From the NCBI GenBank assembly GCA_009760855.2, contig WPIO01000089.1, forward strand, positions 1-55,000: a stretch of 55,000 bases of DNA. Reading direction: 5' to 3'. The translations under genes were made by a program, and so were the position numbers. The notes below the pieces were generated by a model that ran no database searches, had not been told where the DNA came from, and saw only the letters and a program-made list of their open reading frames with translations. Below are positions 7,708-20,234 of the stretch, piece by piece (the first letter of the stretch is position 1; each line of letters opens with the position of its first letter). This stretch comes from Cristatella mucedo (lineage: Eukaryota; Bryozoa; Phylactolaemata; Cristatellidae).

Positions 7708-10394
7708 TGGCTAGATGGCAGACACACCCCTTCGGTTTGGTCGGGGGGGGGCGAGGCCCACTAGCGCTCCCCTTCCCTGAAACCCATGTGAACGGAGGAT
7801 GATGCGTTTTTAGTCCTACACTATAAACGCTAACTCGGCCAAGGCGTTAACGTAGAGCCGTCCATTTACCTGCCTCCGAGAGCCAGTACAGCACTAGCCA
7901 GCTAGCTTGCTATCTGGCACAAATCTCAAAGCAAAACTGCCGCCACTTGACATTGGCTGTTTAAAGCGTCTAAGCTATAGACTTAGACATATCCGGTTAC
8001 TACTAATAGTTATAATTCAGGAACCACTAATCTCAAGAATTGTCAGTCTGACCGTTTTACCACGTACACATCCCAGCGTGAAATGGGAAGAACTGTATGT
8101 TAAACGCCACATTTGGAAGCAAGAGTCCGATCACCGTTGGCAAGGACGCGTAACTCCTTGACCATACAAACTAGCTGTATTGCTATTGTCGAGGCAGCCA
8201 TTCATATCAGAGTCGTCGGATTTCAAGGCAGTTGCAGTTGACCGCGACAACCGCATTCAAGCTTTAGCCACTGACTTGGAACTAGAGACCGATTACGCAG
8301 TAGTCCACAATAAGCAGGCTTTTATGAGCAGGATGATATTCAATTATGCAAAATGTTGCATACATGACTTCGGACCTAGCTTGTGGATAACGAGCAAGTA
8401 GTTGGACCTTCTCTTTTGATAAGTCTACCTGTCGGTGAGTCATTGTGCTTCGCGTTGGCTGCTACAAGATTGGAACAAATCTGCCCGAGACTCATTGGGA
8501 ACTGAACACAATGCAAGCAATCCGTTGTGCTTTTACTGTGCTAGGAGCGGTATCGTCTGCAGTGCCGTCTAACACGCCCAACCGTAAGGACCGGGCTCCG
8601 AAATGCCGTCTTCGGCGTTTCCGTTTGGTCCTTAACATTTGTGTTACGGACGTCGGCTCTACGCACATTGCACGAGTTTGTTCCTGTGCGAGCTAGTGAG
8701 AGTTACGGGGATGCAGCGCTGTTATTTGTCTTTGCACTGGTGCCATTTGCCTCGCTGTGGTTGCATAATAAGCCCCCCCCCTTCGCTTCCTGCACAGGAG
8801 CATCCGAAGCAGCAGCTGCCGAACTCGGAAACGCGGCCATGGCTCGCTGGAAAAAACCGTCGGTTACCGATTAGTTCACAGCCTGCAACGTATTATAGAT
8901 TTTAAGTATATCTTCAGTGGCATGGGTCGGTGGGATCGTGAGCTTGGCGGCGACGTTCGGACTGACGCACGAAGGTTATTCAAACTGACAACAACAATGA
9001 AAGTACTTGCTCATTTAACATACGTTTTCGTAGCGTTGGGAGTCGAAGCGTTGGAAGAAGTAGAAGAGCGAGCGCAGCCGGGGCAGCCGAGCCGACTTTT
9101 GAGCCGTACAAGAGGTGGAGAGGGGAGAGCTGTACGACTTCTACTCGCAAAGACGAGCCGCAGGGCTAAAATGCTGATTGTAACTTAATGTCACTGCTTA
9201 TCGATGGAAGCGGGAAGTTTGTAATAGAACATCGCAACGTTTAAACTGTAGCGAGTTCGCCTAAGCTACTTGTCGTCACAGCCGAGTACCAACAGCAGGT
9301 AGCCCAGGGAGCTCTACGTCCTCGGCGTTTATCGTCGCGGACGATTCCTTTCGTCGCTGCAAACAGCTCGACAGTCACCAAAAGCTTTCAGCAAGTTTCT
9401 GCGAGCAGAGATTTGCACGATCGAGTTCCCTACTCGGCGTTGGGCTCGAAATCATTACCCGCTTGCTAGTCCGTGAATGTCGTCGTTTCTAGAAAGTGCA
9501 ACGAGTCGCCGTCAGCCGAGTTTCAGTTATCAGACGAGAGCTGCATTTATGCATTGCCACCATCGCCGGTGACATCGTTAGCTCGAGCCATCCGAACCGA
9601 ATTTCGAATCGATAGCAAGTGTCGGGCAAGCATTTCCAGCAGCTGCCCTGCATCGGTGCTGCAGTGACCGCCATACCATCTCTGATGCCCCGCCAGTTTC
9701 ACGTCGGTTTCTATTGATCCTGACATGGTGAGCACGCACAATCCTCCACTTCCTGGTTGGCACCCGGCACTTCTCTGGTTATTTATTGCCTTCACCGAAG
9801 TACTCACACTGACTGGGGCTTTTGCAGATAGCAGCATCAATCGGCATGTAATCAATGATAGTAGTGATGCTTGCCTTAACCTGCTAGAGCAAGATCGAAA
9901 AAAAAGTTACTCTTCTCACAGCTAAGGAGCAGAGTTTGCACAGAATAATTCGAGTGCGAAAGGCCCCGAAAGATTGAATTGCAGTTTCCAATTTTTCGAT
10001 GTTATCTGGCGGGCATGACACGGGTGTAACCAATGTTACTCACCTTTTGCCGCTACCGGTGTGGTGCTACTGCTACTGAATTATCTTACCCGCGGAGACT
10101 TGACATTCGTGTGCTGAACCAAGGTTCCTCGACATTACTAGCGATTCTTCCTTCGATCAGGTTGCTGTCAGACTAGATAACACATGACCACACTGCGAGC
10201 TGCTTGTAACCTCTGCTAGTATTCCATGCACGTGTACATTATGAGCTGCTTGCTACTTGGATCTAGTGACTTAGTTCTAATTCTACCTCTAGCGTGTCGC
10301 TTTCGCTCACAGCCTGTCCGACATCTTTCAGCATTCCGAGTCGCCAAAAGCAAACTCGGTTCACATTAAGCTTCATCTTTGATTCCTAATTGGC
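7708..10394. other. no firmly supported gene
   Basis: No recognisable domain or transposon. The stretch 8900-9900 is GC-richer than its surroundings and holds the short signal-peptide-like frame at 9725. A frame at 8180-8401 has a plausible hydrophilic composition but no ATG near its start and no clear splice sites. Confidence 0.4.
9725..9925 (+). CDS. possible small secreted peptide or first exon
   Basis: A 66-residue frame starting at an ATG in the favourable context GACATGG. Residues 14-32 form a hydrophobic stretch (LLWLFIAFTEVLTLTGAFA) that looks like a signal peptide with a possible cleavage site after AFA. The remaining residues are polar and end in a Lys/Ser-rich tail at a stop. I do not recognise the product. 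A frame of this length can arise by chance, and an AG acceptor-like TTTTGCAG lies inside it, so this is a candidate only. Confidence 0.2.
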   Translation: MVSTHNPPLPGWHPALLWLFIAFTEVLTLTGAFADSSINRHVINDSSDACLNLLEQDRKKSYSSHS

Positions 10395-11520
10395 CATATG
10401 GGCAAGAAAAACTTCTAAACTAGCAAATAGGTTCCTGTCCGGCTTTAGGGCTAATCACACGTTAGAGTAAGCACTGCTTCGAGTGTATAACGACCTTCTC
10501 AGAAATGCAGACTTAGGTACAGTCTCGTTGATTGTTTTGCTGGATCATTCAGAAGCTGTTACTGTTTATGATCACTGCGTCCTTCTTGAGCCCCTCTCGT
10601 TTCGCCGGGACATCACTGGCACTTCACTGGAATGGTTTAGGTCCAATATCACACAGGTATAGCTATGAGTCATCTGCATAAAAAGAAAGCTTAAATTGTG
10701 TTTGAAGGTTACGTTGGCGAAAGGAAGGTAATTAATGGTGAAAAGAAGAGGACCCTGGGGTAACAGATCCTTGGGCAACCCACACTTTAGCGGCTCATTG
10801 GATGACTGTCACCCGTTGATATCAATGCACTTATATTCCAGTAGCTCAACTCTCTCAATTGCTTTGGTGCATGTATTGCTGGCATTCGCACTTGGATTGC
10901 AACACACGTTCTTTACTTGAAGTTGGATGACGATTAAACCATCTTATTATCCGTGGGCAAATCTAATGCCATAATCAGAAATTGGAAAACATACCCCTCA
11001 AAATGACCTCATATCTACTGTAACTTCTTCACGCAATCTGGGTGTTCTGCTCCTAATAAGACCTTGTACTACATCAGCTCGACGGGGTTAAGTCAACTTG
11101 CTTTCAGCTACCTAACATTGCAAACATTCTGGCCTGCTTAGATAGGGATTCAATATTCAAGTTGGTCCCTGCATTTGTGACAACCGTTTTCGACTTCAGT
11201 GACTCACTACTCACAGGTCATTCAGACTGGGCTATAATGCGCTTATAGTTGAGGTGCAACTCTGCAGCTAGACTTGTCTGTCAGGAACGTTGCAGATACC
11301 CCATTATACCACTTCTCACTGATCTGCACTGGCTCCCCATCAAGCAGCGGGTCTGACTTTAAGGTTTTGTCACTCACTTCTATCCTTTGCATGCTTCTTG
11401 CAGACCTGTGCATCCTATCAATAGCCAATTGTCATGCTTACATTACAGCCTAGCTAAAGTGCCTAGAAAGAGATTGAGTTATCTTAAGGTGCTTTACAAA
11501 TGTCTTATTATTATCATGTT
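10395..11520 (+). mobile_element. degenerate L2-A LINE with internal inversion
   Basis: Plus-strand matches run from the SGFRANHT region of reverse transcriptase to about 10650. The next ~190 bases match only in the reverse orientation (a frame reading PQGPLLFTINYLPFA on the minus strand, equivalent to PQGSVLGPVLFTVYTLPLA). Plus-strand homology then resumes at about 10840 and runs to the tail ending TTATTATTATC. Many stops are present. Confidence 0.8.
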
Positions 11521-11639
11521 ATTGTAAATGAGTGTCGGTAGTCCAAGCCTAGTATCTGTGCTCTGTACGGCTGCATAAATCGCTCAGCAGGTCAAGTAAG
11601 TAGCTGGCTCAAAATCTCAATCATAATCGCTTCTCTATA

Positions 11640-12775
11640 ATAGTAATAATATATTTGTATAGCTCAATCAGAGAGCTTAATCTCTTTCTAGGCACTTTAC
11701 ATGTGCTACAAAGGAAGCATGATCGAATTTTAGTGGTAGCATGCTCAATGTCAACAAGCATGACATGGTTAGAGGTGACATTCATAGGGTCAGCATGCAA
11801 ATATGGTTAGTGGCAGCATGCACAGTGTCAGCACGCATAAGCACACAAAGGATGAATCACAGGGATCCACTAAATACTGTCATAAAATAGGTGCGTTTTT
11901 AATTTCTTTTTAATTTGGTCAAGTCAGGGATGTCGTGATGGGAGTCGGGAGTGAGTTCCAGGCATTGGGAACATAAGAACTAAATGCGCGGACTTGAGGT
12001 TCGTACGAGATGTAGCTAAACGAATAGTCCAGAAAAGCAGGTGGTACGATGCTTAGCCTGGCGGGGGGGGGGGGGGGAGAAGATCTGATAGAAAGGCTGG
12101 AGCCAAAATATGAAGAGACCTAAAAGTGAGTGACAAAACCTTGAAGTTGATGTACTGCTTGACTGGTAGCCAGTGAAGGTCGGCAAGAAGAGGGGTGATG
12201 TGCAACTCAACGCATACGACATCCAAGCCTAGCTGCGGAGTTGTGCACCAGCTGTAAGCACCTGACTGCACAGGCTAATAGATTAGGAAGCAGTGAGTTA
12301 CAGAAGTCGAGACGGGATGTCAAAAATGCATGGACAAATTTAGATTTACCACCCCTGCCTAAACAAGCCCGAATTTGAGTAATGTTACGTAACTAAAATT
12401 AGGCAGACTTGACTGTGAAGCTGATGTGGTCGTCAAATGAAAGGTCACTTTGGAACAGGACACCTAGGTTTCGTGCAGATTCAACAGAAGATATGCCGGC
12501 AGAGCCAATTTTGAGTGTTAGGTTTTCCAATTTCTGAATCGCACTTGGTTTGCCCATAACTTGTAAGTTAGTTTTATCATCATTCAGTTTAAGAAATTTC
12601 GTTGCCATCCGTATGCAGATGTTATCAATAGATTAAGCAAGAGAGTTGAGAGAATTCGACCTGCTGTAGGGATGAAAGCAAAGGTACAAATGAGTGTCAT
12701 CTGCATAGCAGTGAAATCTTGGGTTGTGCCTGGCGATTACATCGGCAAGAGGGAGAGTATCAACAAGAAGAATTA
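11640..12775 (-). mobile_element. L2-A LINE fragment
   Basis: Minus-strand copy: the tail with TAATAATA is at 11640 and coding homology runs up to about 12775, including FLKLNDDKTN near 12590 and the WLPVKQ region near 12170. A 15-16 base G tract at 12062-12077 interrupts it. Confidence 0.88.
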
Positions 12776-13839
12776 GATAAATAGGATAAAAAAGAATCGG
12801 ACGATCAAACCCAAAGAGCCTTGGCAGCTTTCACCAGAACTTGCAGCAGGCAGTAGCTAATTGCCAGTGCAGGATTCAGCCGGCTTGTGAAGTTCGGGCA
12901 AGCTACCAGTGGGCTAAGACCAGGTTCTATTTGTATTCCAGCATGAGCCTCAATCAGCGACACCAGATATATCATCCTTTTAAGATCTTCCAGAATGTCG
13001 CTTACCACATGAGCAAGAAAGTTTATTAAAGTCAAAACAATCACACGACCAATCAGATTTCCTACTGTATGCGATATTTCCACAATCGCTAGTGCCGATC
13101 TAATTTATATCCTTTTCCTACACTAGTCAATATAATATAGCTCGCTGTTGCCTGAGAAGTCAGCGACAGCAAAGTTGCATCAGAAGTTTCCGTTGATTTG
13201 GTTAAGCAAAGGGTAGAAATGCTTGATTTTCACAGGCATCTCGCACGGCAGAGCAATAATATCCGACACTCATGAGAGCAGACCACTTAAAAATACATAC
13301 CGGTGCACGAGCAGCAGCACGGCTGCAGACTGAGCCAGCTATCTAAATACGGCACACGTGCAATAGCCAATCGTAAATATATTTACACGCATTCGCATGA
13401 TCGTAGTGGAAGGCTACAAGTATCAGTGCGACTAATAATAGCTAGCTCAGACAGCAAAGGACGGCAATATAACACATACAAATGCTACTGCGTTCTGGAC
13501 GCGGTTCTGAAGGCAATGGAGTAGCACAGTCACTTTCTTGGGTCCATCTTCCAGGCAGTCAAATGTCCTCAGACTAATAGTACACATCAAAAGCAAAAAA
13601 TTTTCTTCGAAGAAGGCAGCAACTACACTTAATAAGAAAACTGTCTTACACGATGACCAGCCTGATCATTTTACAAAAATCGAAGCAACAATGGCCAAGC
13701 AATGGCATCGGACAGATGCGCCACAGGATGCCAACATTTTCAATTGCTGGAAAATCCAATTCTCGTGATGATGGGAATCGCTGTGCTGATCCAAGCTTGC
13801 AAAAAGCTGCCGTTCCCTTGAGAATTGGCACAGTGACCT
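12776..13839 (-). other. probable 3' UTR and flank of the ankyrin gene
   Basis: Lies directly after the ankyrin stop codon on the minus strand. An AATAAA on the minus strand (13022-13027) could end the transcript about 810 bases after the stop. A 92-codon minus frame at 12805-13083 is rich in Leu and Ile but unrecognised. Confidence 0.35.
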
Positions 13840-14011
13840 TCAGAACAGCGACAGTTTAGTAGGCTGCGATTTCGGCTTGACCATTTTGTCCAGCTTCGAT
13901 TGGCCTGCATTAGAGACCAGCATCTTCATGGCCATGTCGTTGTTGCAGCTGACAGCCAGCTCGTAAGGTGTCTCGCCTTTCTTGTTGGTTACCTTTGTGC
14001 TAGCACCGGTG
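13840..14011 (-). CDS. ankyrin gene, terminal coding exon
   Basis: 172 bases preceded by the acceptor TTTGTCTCGATTGCAG. It enters in phase 2 and ends at TGA (13840-13842). It encodes the last ankyrin repeat, with NKKGETPYELAV as the turn and first helix and AMKMLV as the second helix. A Lys-rich tail ending KPKSQPTKLSLF follows. The carboxyl terminus is short, with no further domain. Confidence 0.78.
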
Positions 14012-14988
14012 CTGCAATCGAGACAAAGCAGTCGTGCCCTCTGCTACGTAGCTGGCAAGAAACCGAACTTCAGAGCATTCAGCGAGTTAAAATTGCCAAA
14101 AACAACGGTCGCAGAGGTCGTTATTCTGCATAAATCAGGCATCCGGTTATTCAGGTGAACGTCGAGAAATGGCCTTGACCATCGATTGACAGCAGTGTAC
14201 AAGCCAGCTTCGATTATCCCACACTCCCCAATTGCTTACTCAGCCTCATTTTCTAGACGAGGATGCTGGTAGATGGACTATCGACACACGCACTATCACA
14301 ATCCCAGAACGTGCTTCCTGCTGCAACTTTCAAACGGGAGCAAGAGCCAGATCTCGCAGCAAAGGCGAAAAGTACGAAAAAGAAATACGATGTTCTGAGG
14401 AAGCAAAGAAAGAAAACTGCCGGCCAGCGGATTCATGTCCACGGCGAGTAGATATAGCTCCAGCCGTCAGTCTGCAGAGATATAGCAAACTGGGACAGAA
14501 CGGGCACCGGCTCGGGCAAGCTCCGGTATTGTCTTATGAACTTTAGGTTATGGCCGCGAATTCCTGCGCATTGACATATTTAAGCTGGCCAGCAACCTCT
14601 CTATAAAAACTAGATCACGACATTCCATGAATTAGCAGTTGATGATTATCAAAATAAGTTGATCAAAATTCCAGCAGGGTTTTGGTGATGAACTGTGCTT
14701 GTCTTAGGGTTTGGACAGGAATGAACATATGGCTTACGGGTATGACAGTTCAGCATCCTGTTGATGCATGCAGCAGCTGCTGTTCAGAGCTGCTGGTCAG
14801 TGTCTAACCGGTCATAAAAGTAATCAAGGAACCCTTTTACCAATTGCTGCAGTAACATGTTGGTTATCCAGAGGTAACAAGAGGCATGTCACAATTTTTA
14901 AAATCTTGTAGGAATGAGACAGATAAGAAGAGCTAACGTCTGGTTGGTCTCTTTTCAGAATGGCAGCGGCATGAAGCAGCCATGTGTG

Positions 14989-15056
<68 letters not shown>

Positions 15057-15512
15057 TGCGTGTGTGTGTGTGTGTGTGTGTGTGTACGTCATGATCGTGA
15101 GTGACTGTGTGTGAGTGACTGTGTGTATGTATTAATGTATGTGTGTATATGTTTCTATGTATGTGTAAGTGCCTCTAATACCTGCTGGATAACAGGCCGT
15201 ATGAGCATTAGGCACTTTTGGTGAAGAAAAACATCTCTGTATATCATATTTGTATGCATATTCTTCGTCTGCTTAGAAATTTCTAAAACGACGTTTTCTA
15301 CAGGCATAGTATATAATATCCTCAAAGGAATACAGCATATCCATAAGTTTTTGGCTGGGATGCATGAGACAAAAAGTCACATTATTAACTGCTTTATAGG
15401 CTTATTCACTTCTCGATTAAGATACCTGTTTCTCCATGCTGAAACGATTGATAAAGTTAGGAAAGAATCGCAAAACGAGAAATAAATTATGTATAAAATT
15501 AGTAAACAAAAT
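14012..15512. other. intron of ankyrin gene, no feature but a (GT)n tract
   Basis: Open frames near 14232-14546 on the plus strand are Lys/Arg-rich but unrecognised. The (GT)n microsatellite at 14990-15085 is listed separately. Confidence 0.5.
14990..15085. repeat. (GT)n microsatellite
   Basis: About 95 bases of GT with one GAGTGC interruption. Confidence 0.97.
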
Positions 15513-15671
15513 TATTGGCTGATTTAACAGCCTCATTTGTGTAGCGGCAGAGGAGCCTCGGTGACTATCACCACCGCTTGCCGTTGGCATAAAGGATCGC
15601 CTACTGCAGGATTCGAGCCCACGACCTCGGTCGTGAAGAGCGAGCAACCTTACCTCCTGGGCTATCATGGC
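15513..15671 (-). mobile_element. SINE-A (tRNA-derived)
   Basis: Minus-strand copy. Box B is GGATTCGAGCCCA-like in reverse near 15610, with an ACGACCTCGG arm beside it and the tail GCTGATTTAACAGCCTC at 15519. Diverged from the 52215 copy. Confidence 0.8.
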
Positions 15672-16123
15672 CCATACGTACATACTGTGCATCCAAATGA
15701 AAAAGTAACAAGCAAGATGATATGGTTTCTGGTGCTGAAATCGGTGTGTACACTCGAACACAAAAGTATTTGGAGGGCCTAGGCTTACTTGACAAACAGC
15801 TTTTCTTAAAGCCTCCAACTAGACTGGAGCCGAGATATAGGTTTTTTCTGGTGCCTAAATGTGAATTGCCATAATAAAGGAAAAAATCATGGACAATGTG
15901 TCCAAAAACTATCCAAGAACCCTTTAAAAATCATTTTAAAATGGTGGTATTTGCAATAATAGAGCATTGAGAGAAATTACCCTTCATCAACTCACGCCAA
16001 AACGATAAGGCTGAACAGCAGCTGGAATCATACAGCCACCATTTGAGCATTATTTTATTTACTTCGCAGGAAAAAGCCCAGCAATCATGCCGATGGTCAC
16101 AACATTTAAAAGCTTTGTGAGAG

Positions 16124-16650
16124 ATGACATTGTGGCACTGTGAACCACTGAAGTATGGGGTACCTCAGGGCTCCTTGCTTGGTCCCGTTCTTTTCACGGT
16201 TTTTACTCTTTCTCTTGCCGATGTGATTGCCAGGCATAATAGGGACTTTGACTACTATGCAGACGATACTCAGTTACACCTTTGCTTTGATCCCTCCCAG
16301 CCTTCGAGCACCTCGAATTCTCTCAACTCCCTTGCTGCATACATTGATGACACCTGCATATGGATGGCAGCAAACATTCTTAAATTTAATGATGATAAAA
16401 CTAACTAACTTACTAGTTTTCGGCAAACCAAGTGTGATTCAGAAATTGGAAAACCTAATGCTCAAAATCAGCTCAGCCAGTATATCTCCTGCTGAATCTC
16501 CACGAAATCTAGATGTCCTGTTCCAAATAACCTTTTATTAGACGACCCCATCAGCTCCACAATCAAGTCTGCCTGCTTTCAGCTTCATAACATTGCTAAA
16601 ATTCTGGTTTGTTTAGGCAGGGATATTAAAACTCGGGCTTGCTTAAAAAA
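16124..16650 (+). mobile_element. L2-A LINE fragment, reverse transcriptase core
   Basis: Encodes PLKYGVPQGSLLGPVLFT and the YADDTQL active-site box, then WMAANILKFNDDKTN, followed by a frame change. It ends abruptly at a run of A near 16650 without its normal tail. Confidence 0.88.
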
Positions 16651-16654
16651 AAAT

Positions 16655-16850
16655 AATAATAGTAATACATTTGATATAGCATCCTCAGATAACTCAATCT
16701 CTTTCTAGGTAATTTACATTAGCTGCGATCCAATGGTTAGTAGTAGCACACTCAATAAACAACAATAATAACATGGTTAGGGGAGACATGCACAGGTTCA
16801 GCATGCAAGTATGGCTAGTAGCAGCATGCACAGTGTCAGCACGCATGGCG
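16655..16850 (-). mobile_element. L2-A 3' tail, inverted
   Basis: Starts TAATAATAG and carries CTCTTTCTAGG in reverse orientation, i.e. the tail of a minus-strand copy. Confidence 0.82.
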
Positions 16851-16854
16851 TGAC

Positions 16855-17165
16855 TACTGGCGTCATATCTGTTGACTCTTGGACATTTAAAGAAAAGCTA
16901 AAAACGCATCTATTTATTTCAGCATTTAGTGGGTTCGTGTGATTCATCCTTTGTGTGTTTATGCATGCTGACACTGTGCATGCTGCCATTAACCATATTT
17001 GCATGTTGACCCCACGCATGTCACCTCTAACCATGTTATGCTTGTTGACATTGAGCATGCTACCACTAGCCATTCGATCGTACTTCCTTTGCAGTACATG
17101 TAAAGTGCCTAGAAAGAGATTAAGTTATCTGATGGTGCCACAAAAATATTTTATTATTATTATAA
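16855..17165 (+). mobile_element. L2-A 3' end and tail
   Basis: Encodes the final FKEKLKTHLF-like segment, then the untranslated tail with AAAGTGCCTAGAAAGAGA and TTATTATTAT. Forms an inverted repeat with 16655-16850. Confidence 0.85.
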
Positions 17166-17324
17166 TCGTTTGAGAAAGAAGTTTGTGGAGACACAGTCAA
17201 CGGGCGATTATATGGAGCTGGTCTGCATTCTCAGATCGCTAAGAGAAAACCACTGCTGTTCTTGAATATGGCGAGCCATTTACAGTGGCAAAGGTTGGGA
17301 TAATAACAAGAAATATAACAATAA

Positions 17325-17470
17325 TAATAATGATAATAAGACATTTGCATAGCATCCAAGAGAGCTAAATCAATGTTTAGGCACTTCACACTGCATGACG
17401 TGGTAGTATGTCAATTGGTTAGTGACAATATGCAGTGTCAGCATACGCAAGCGCACAAATAACAATTCAC
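17325..17470 (-). mobile_element. L2-A 3' tail fragment
   Basis: Minus-strand tail beginning AATAATAATGATAATAAG and carrying the CAGTGTCAGCAT phrase. Confidence 0.75.
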
Positions 17471-17854
17471 ACATGGACCGAACAAATGCGCTGAGAGGAA
17501 CAGTTGGGTTTGTCCACAGGACTGCTGAGAGTGTAATAGAATTGTATGGAAGGGGCTGCTTCAGCAGAAAATGGTATCCTAGTCCGGCCCCATATACCAG
17601 GTGCCACGACCCCAGATGTCTACTTTGAACTTCTTCAGGACGCAGGACTCCAAGTGCAACGTCACTTGGAGTGAATTAAGTATTCAAGCATGACGACCTA
17701 AATTTCGCAAAGTTCGGTTGCCATTCTAAGTGAAGGTTGTAGCCTGGCCAACTCAGTCTATGGACTGTAACCCAATCAAGCACTCGTGGAATAAAGTTGA
17801 GTTAAGGCAGCTGGTCTTGTATGACACACACTTGTTATCGTGTGCTTTTTATCC

Positions 17855-18400
17855 ACTCGAAAGAAGCCCAGAGCCTCCTTTGATGAAGGAGCTGCAGTGG
17901 CTTCCAGGAGATCAGCAGATTCAGAGTAGAATTTTTATGCTGGCCCCACAAGGCCCACCACGGCTTGGCTTCTTCATTCCCTAGCAGAACTGCAGCATCA
18001 GTTTCAGCCCCCTCGTGCCCTCAGGTTCTCTTTGGACAATGCAATTAGCTGTTCGATTCCTCTGCTTAAATACCGTAGGGGGACAGAAGCTTTTTCTCTG
18101 CAGGTCCTAGGCAATGGAACTCACTTCCACAATTCTTAGGCAATGACATCTCTCTTGCTGCCGACTATGGCACATCGTTTCCAGCCGTCCTGAGCTGCTA
18201 CTTCCATGCTGCCCACTACCTCAACTGCTCTCCTGACTCAGCTATGCTTATCACATTCTCTTTGTTACGTGAAATGAAGTCTGTTGGCTACCCACATGTG
18301 TACCGAAAGCCGCTTTGGCTTTGAATGCGTTATAGAAAACTCTCCTGCGTAACACCGACTTAGTCTTTGTGGCATTGTGGAGTTATAGTCAGAGAAACAT
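17855..18400 (+). mobile_element. L2-B LINE fragment
   Basis: Matches the second half of the 23346 copy: the ELGWLPVEQRIQ region near 17890, the VGDRSF/SAGPRLWNSLPQFL region near 18080-18140, and the tail with CTCTCCTGCGTAACACC near 18340. Contains stops and frame changes. Confidence 0.82.
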
Positions 18401-18539
18401 ACACTAAATTATGGGGCACCTAGATGCTGACAGGCATACTCTCTACTTTTACGTCTTGTCGGCCTTGCAACTGCCGCAATTGCCGCCTCTTTCTTCTTCT
18501 TCGCAGCCTGAGCCCATGCTTTCGGCCGATGCTTTCGAG

Positions 18540-19085
18540 GGTTTGATTATCTCCATACCTACTTTCAGCTACATACCATTGAAAAACTTCGGGCCTACTG
18601 ATGTAAGGATTCTACAGCCAAGCTGATGAGAGTATTTTCGACATCTTATCTACACTTCTGTTACTCACTACTCGCAGGTCTTTCTACCTGTGCGATGAGG
18701 CGCTTACACTTCGTGCAAAACCATGCAGCTAGGTTTGTATGTCGTTTATCTTGCAACAGCCACATTATACCACTTCTCGCCAACCTGCACTGGCTCCCCA
18801 TTAAGAAGCGCATCAATAATTCAATGTAATGCAACTTTTAGGTTCATTTTTTCATTTAGGTTCAGTTTTTAGGTTCAACTTTTAGGTTTTTTTCAACTTC
18901 ATACTCTTGCTCCGCCTTAATTGTCTGAAATACTTATCGATCGCGCTTCGAATTATGCAACACACTATTCTGGATCAAATCTTTTAGCTGCGCCTTAAAC
19001 AAACCTCAAATACTTTGTAGACTGAGCCTTCAGTTCGAATGCTACCAACCCTGTAGAGAGCTCACTCCCTCTTACATGTTCTCAC
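18540..19085 (+). mobile_element. L2-A LINE fragment, diverged
   Basis: Encodes a broken HIIPLLANLHWLPIKK segment near 18760-18810 and, farther on, a NLKYFVD-like piece near 19005. An (AGGTTCA)-rich stretch near 18840-18890 interrupts it. Confidence 0.7.
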
Positions 19086-19106
19086 ATACTCTTACAGTTA
19101 AGTGCA

Positions 19107-19212
<106 letters not shown>

Positions 19213-19388
19213 AAATTGACATGTGTGATCCATAATAACCACCTGGTAAAACAAGTAGGTCCTCTTATGGTAAGATAAGCCAAAGAGCTTTCGAAAAGGG
19301 GCAGCATTGTGCAATGAACACGTACCAGTGCAAGCTACCTGTGTGCTATTCCAATTGCAGTACTTTGAATGCACATTTGGTACTCGGC

Positions 19389-19515
19389 ATGATGGCACAC
19401 TAGGTAAGGCAGTTGCTCTTCACGACCTCGGGACCGAGGTCGTGGTTTAGAATCCTGTGGTGGGTGATCCTTTATTGCCACTACAAGCAGTGGCGATAGC
19501 CTTTAAGGCTACGTG
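19389..19515 (+). mobile_element. SINE-A (tRNA-derived), tail replaced by microsatellite
   Basis: Has the head CACTAGGTAAGGCAGTTGC, the hairpin CACGACCTCGG-GAC-CGAGGTCGTG and the GCGATAGCCTTTAAGGCT segment, then runs straight into (GT)n/(AT)n. Confidence 0.82.
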
Positions 19516-19540
19516 TGTGTGTGTATATATATATATATAT

Positions 19541-19574
<34 letters not shown>

Positions 19575-19575
19575 G

Positions 19576-19653
<78 letters not shown>
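19515..19653. repeat. compound (GT)n(AT)n(AC)n(AT)n(GT)n microsatellite
   Basis: GT, AT, AC, AT and then about 75 bases of GT in sequence. Confidence 0.95.
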
Positions 19654-19656
<3 letters not shown>

Positions 19657-20159
19657 AACTATGCTTCTATAACATGCATGGAAAATCGTCGAATGACATG
19701 AGACCGTGCAGACAGAGAAGTTTTAGCGCATATTTCAACCACCGCTTACAGGTACAGGCCATGTGTGAGTCCGAGGTTTCTTGCAGATCACTAGTTAAAT
19801 GAACCACACAGCTACTAGCATGAATAAGAATCGGTTCTTTGAGGCAGGCACATCCTGCCCCACATTCAAAACTACTGGTACAGGCCATGGGGCACTGCTA
19901 GCGTGTGCACCAGCGTGTGCTGACAGCACACTGTCAATGCTCTGTCGACAATGCCTCAATTTGCATCCTTACAACTAGTCGAACATTCACGAAAACACAG
20001 CAACGCGGCCATCGATGCCATGGACGCCATTCGCTCAGTGTGCTCACCGGAGCAGCATAGCTGATATAGCGAGCATGTATAGCTTGTTCCAGTGTGCTGC
20101 TGAGACATATAAAACCTGAAGCAAAGCCTCTCGACCACTCAGCAAACCACTCGACTTAC

Positions 20160-20234
20160 CCAAGGAGAGTCTCCAGTACTTCTTTGCCAGCAAACCCTAA
20201 CCCGACTGCAGCATGCAGGGCTGTGCTCCCATTT
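20160..20234 (-). CDS. ankyrin gene, internal exon
   Basis: 75 bases between the acceptor CATTGTTGTTTTTCAG and the donor GTAAGT. Enters and leaves in phase 2. It encodes NGSTALHAAVGLGF then AGKEVLETLL, the TALHAA turn-helix and second helix of an ankyrin repeat. It joins in frame with the exon ending ADVNAKD upstream and the exon starting TGASTKV downstream, giving a continuous repeat. Confidence 0.85.
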
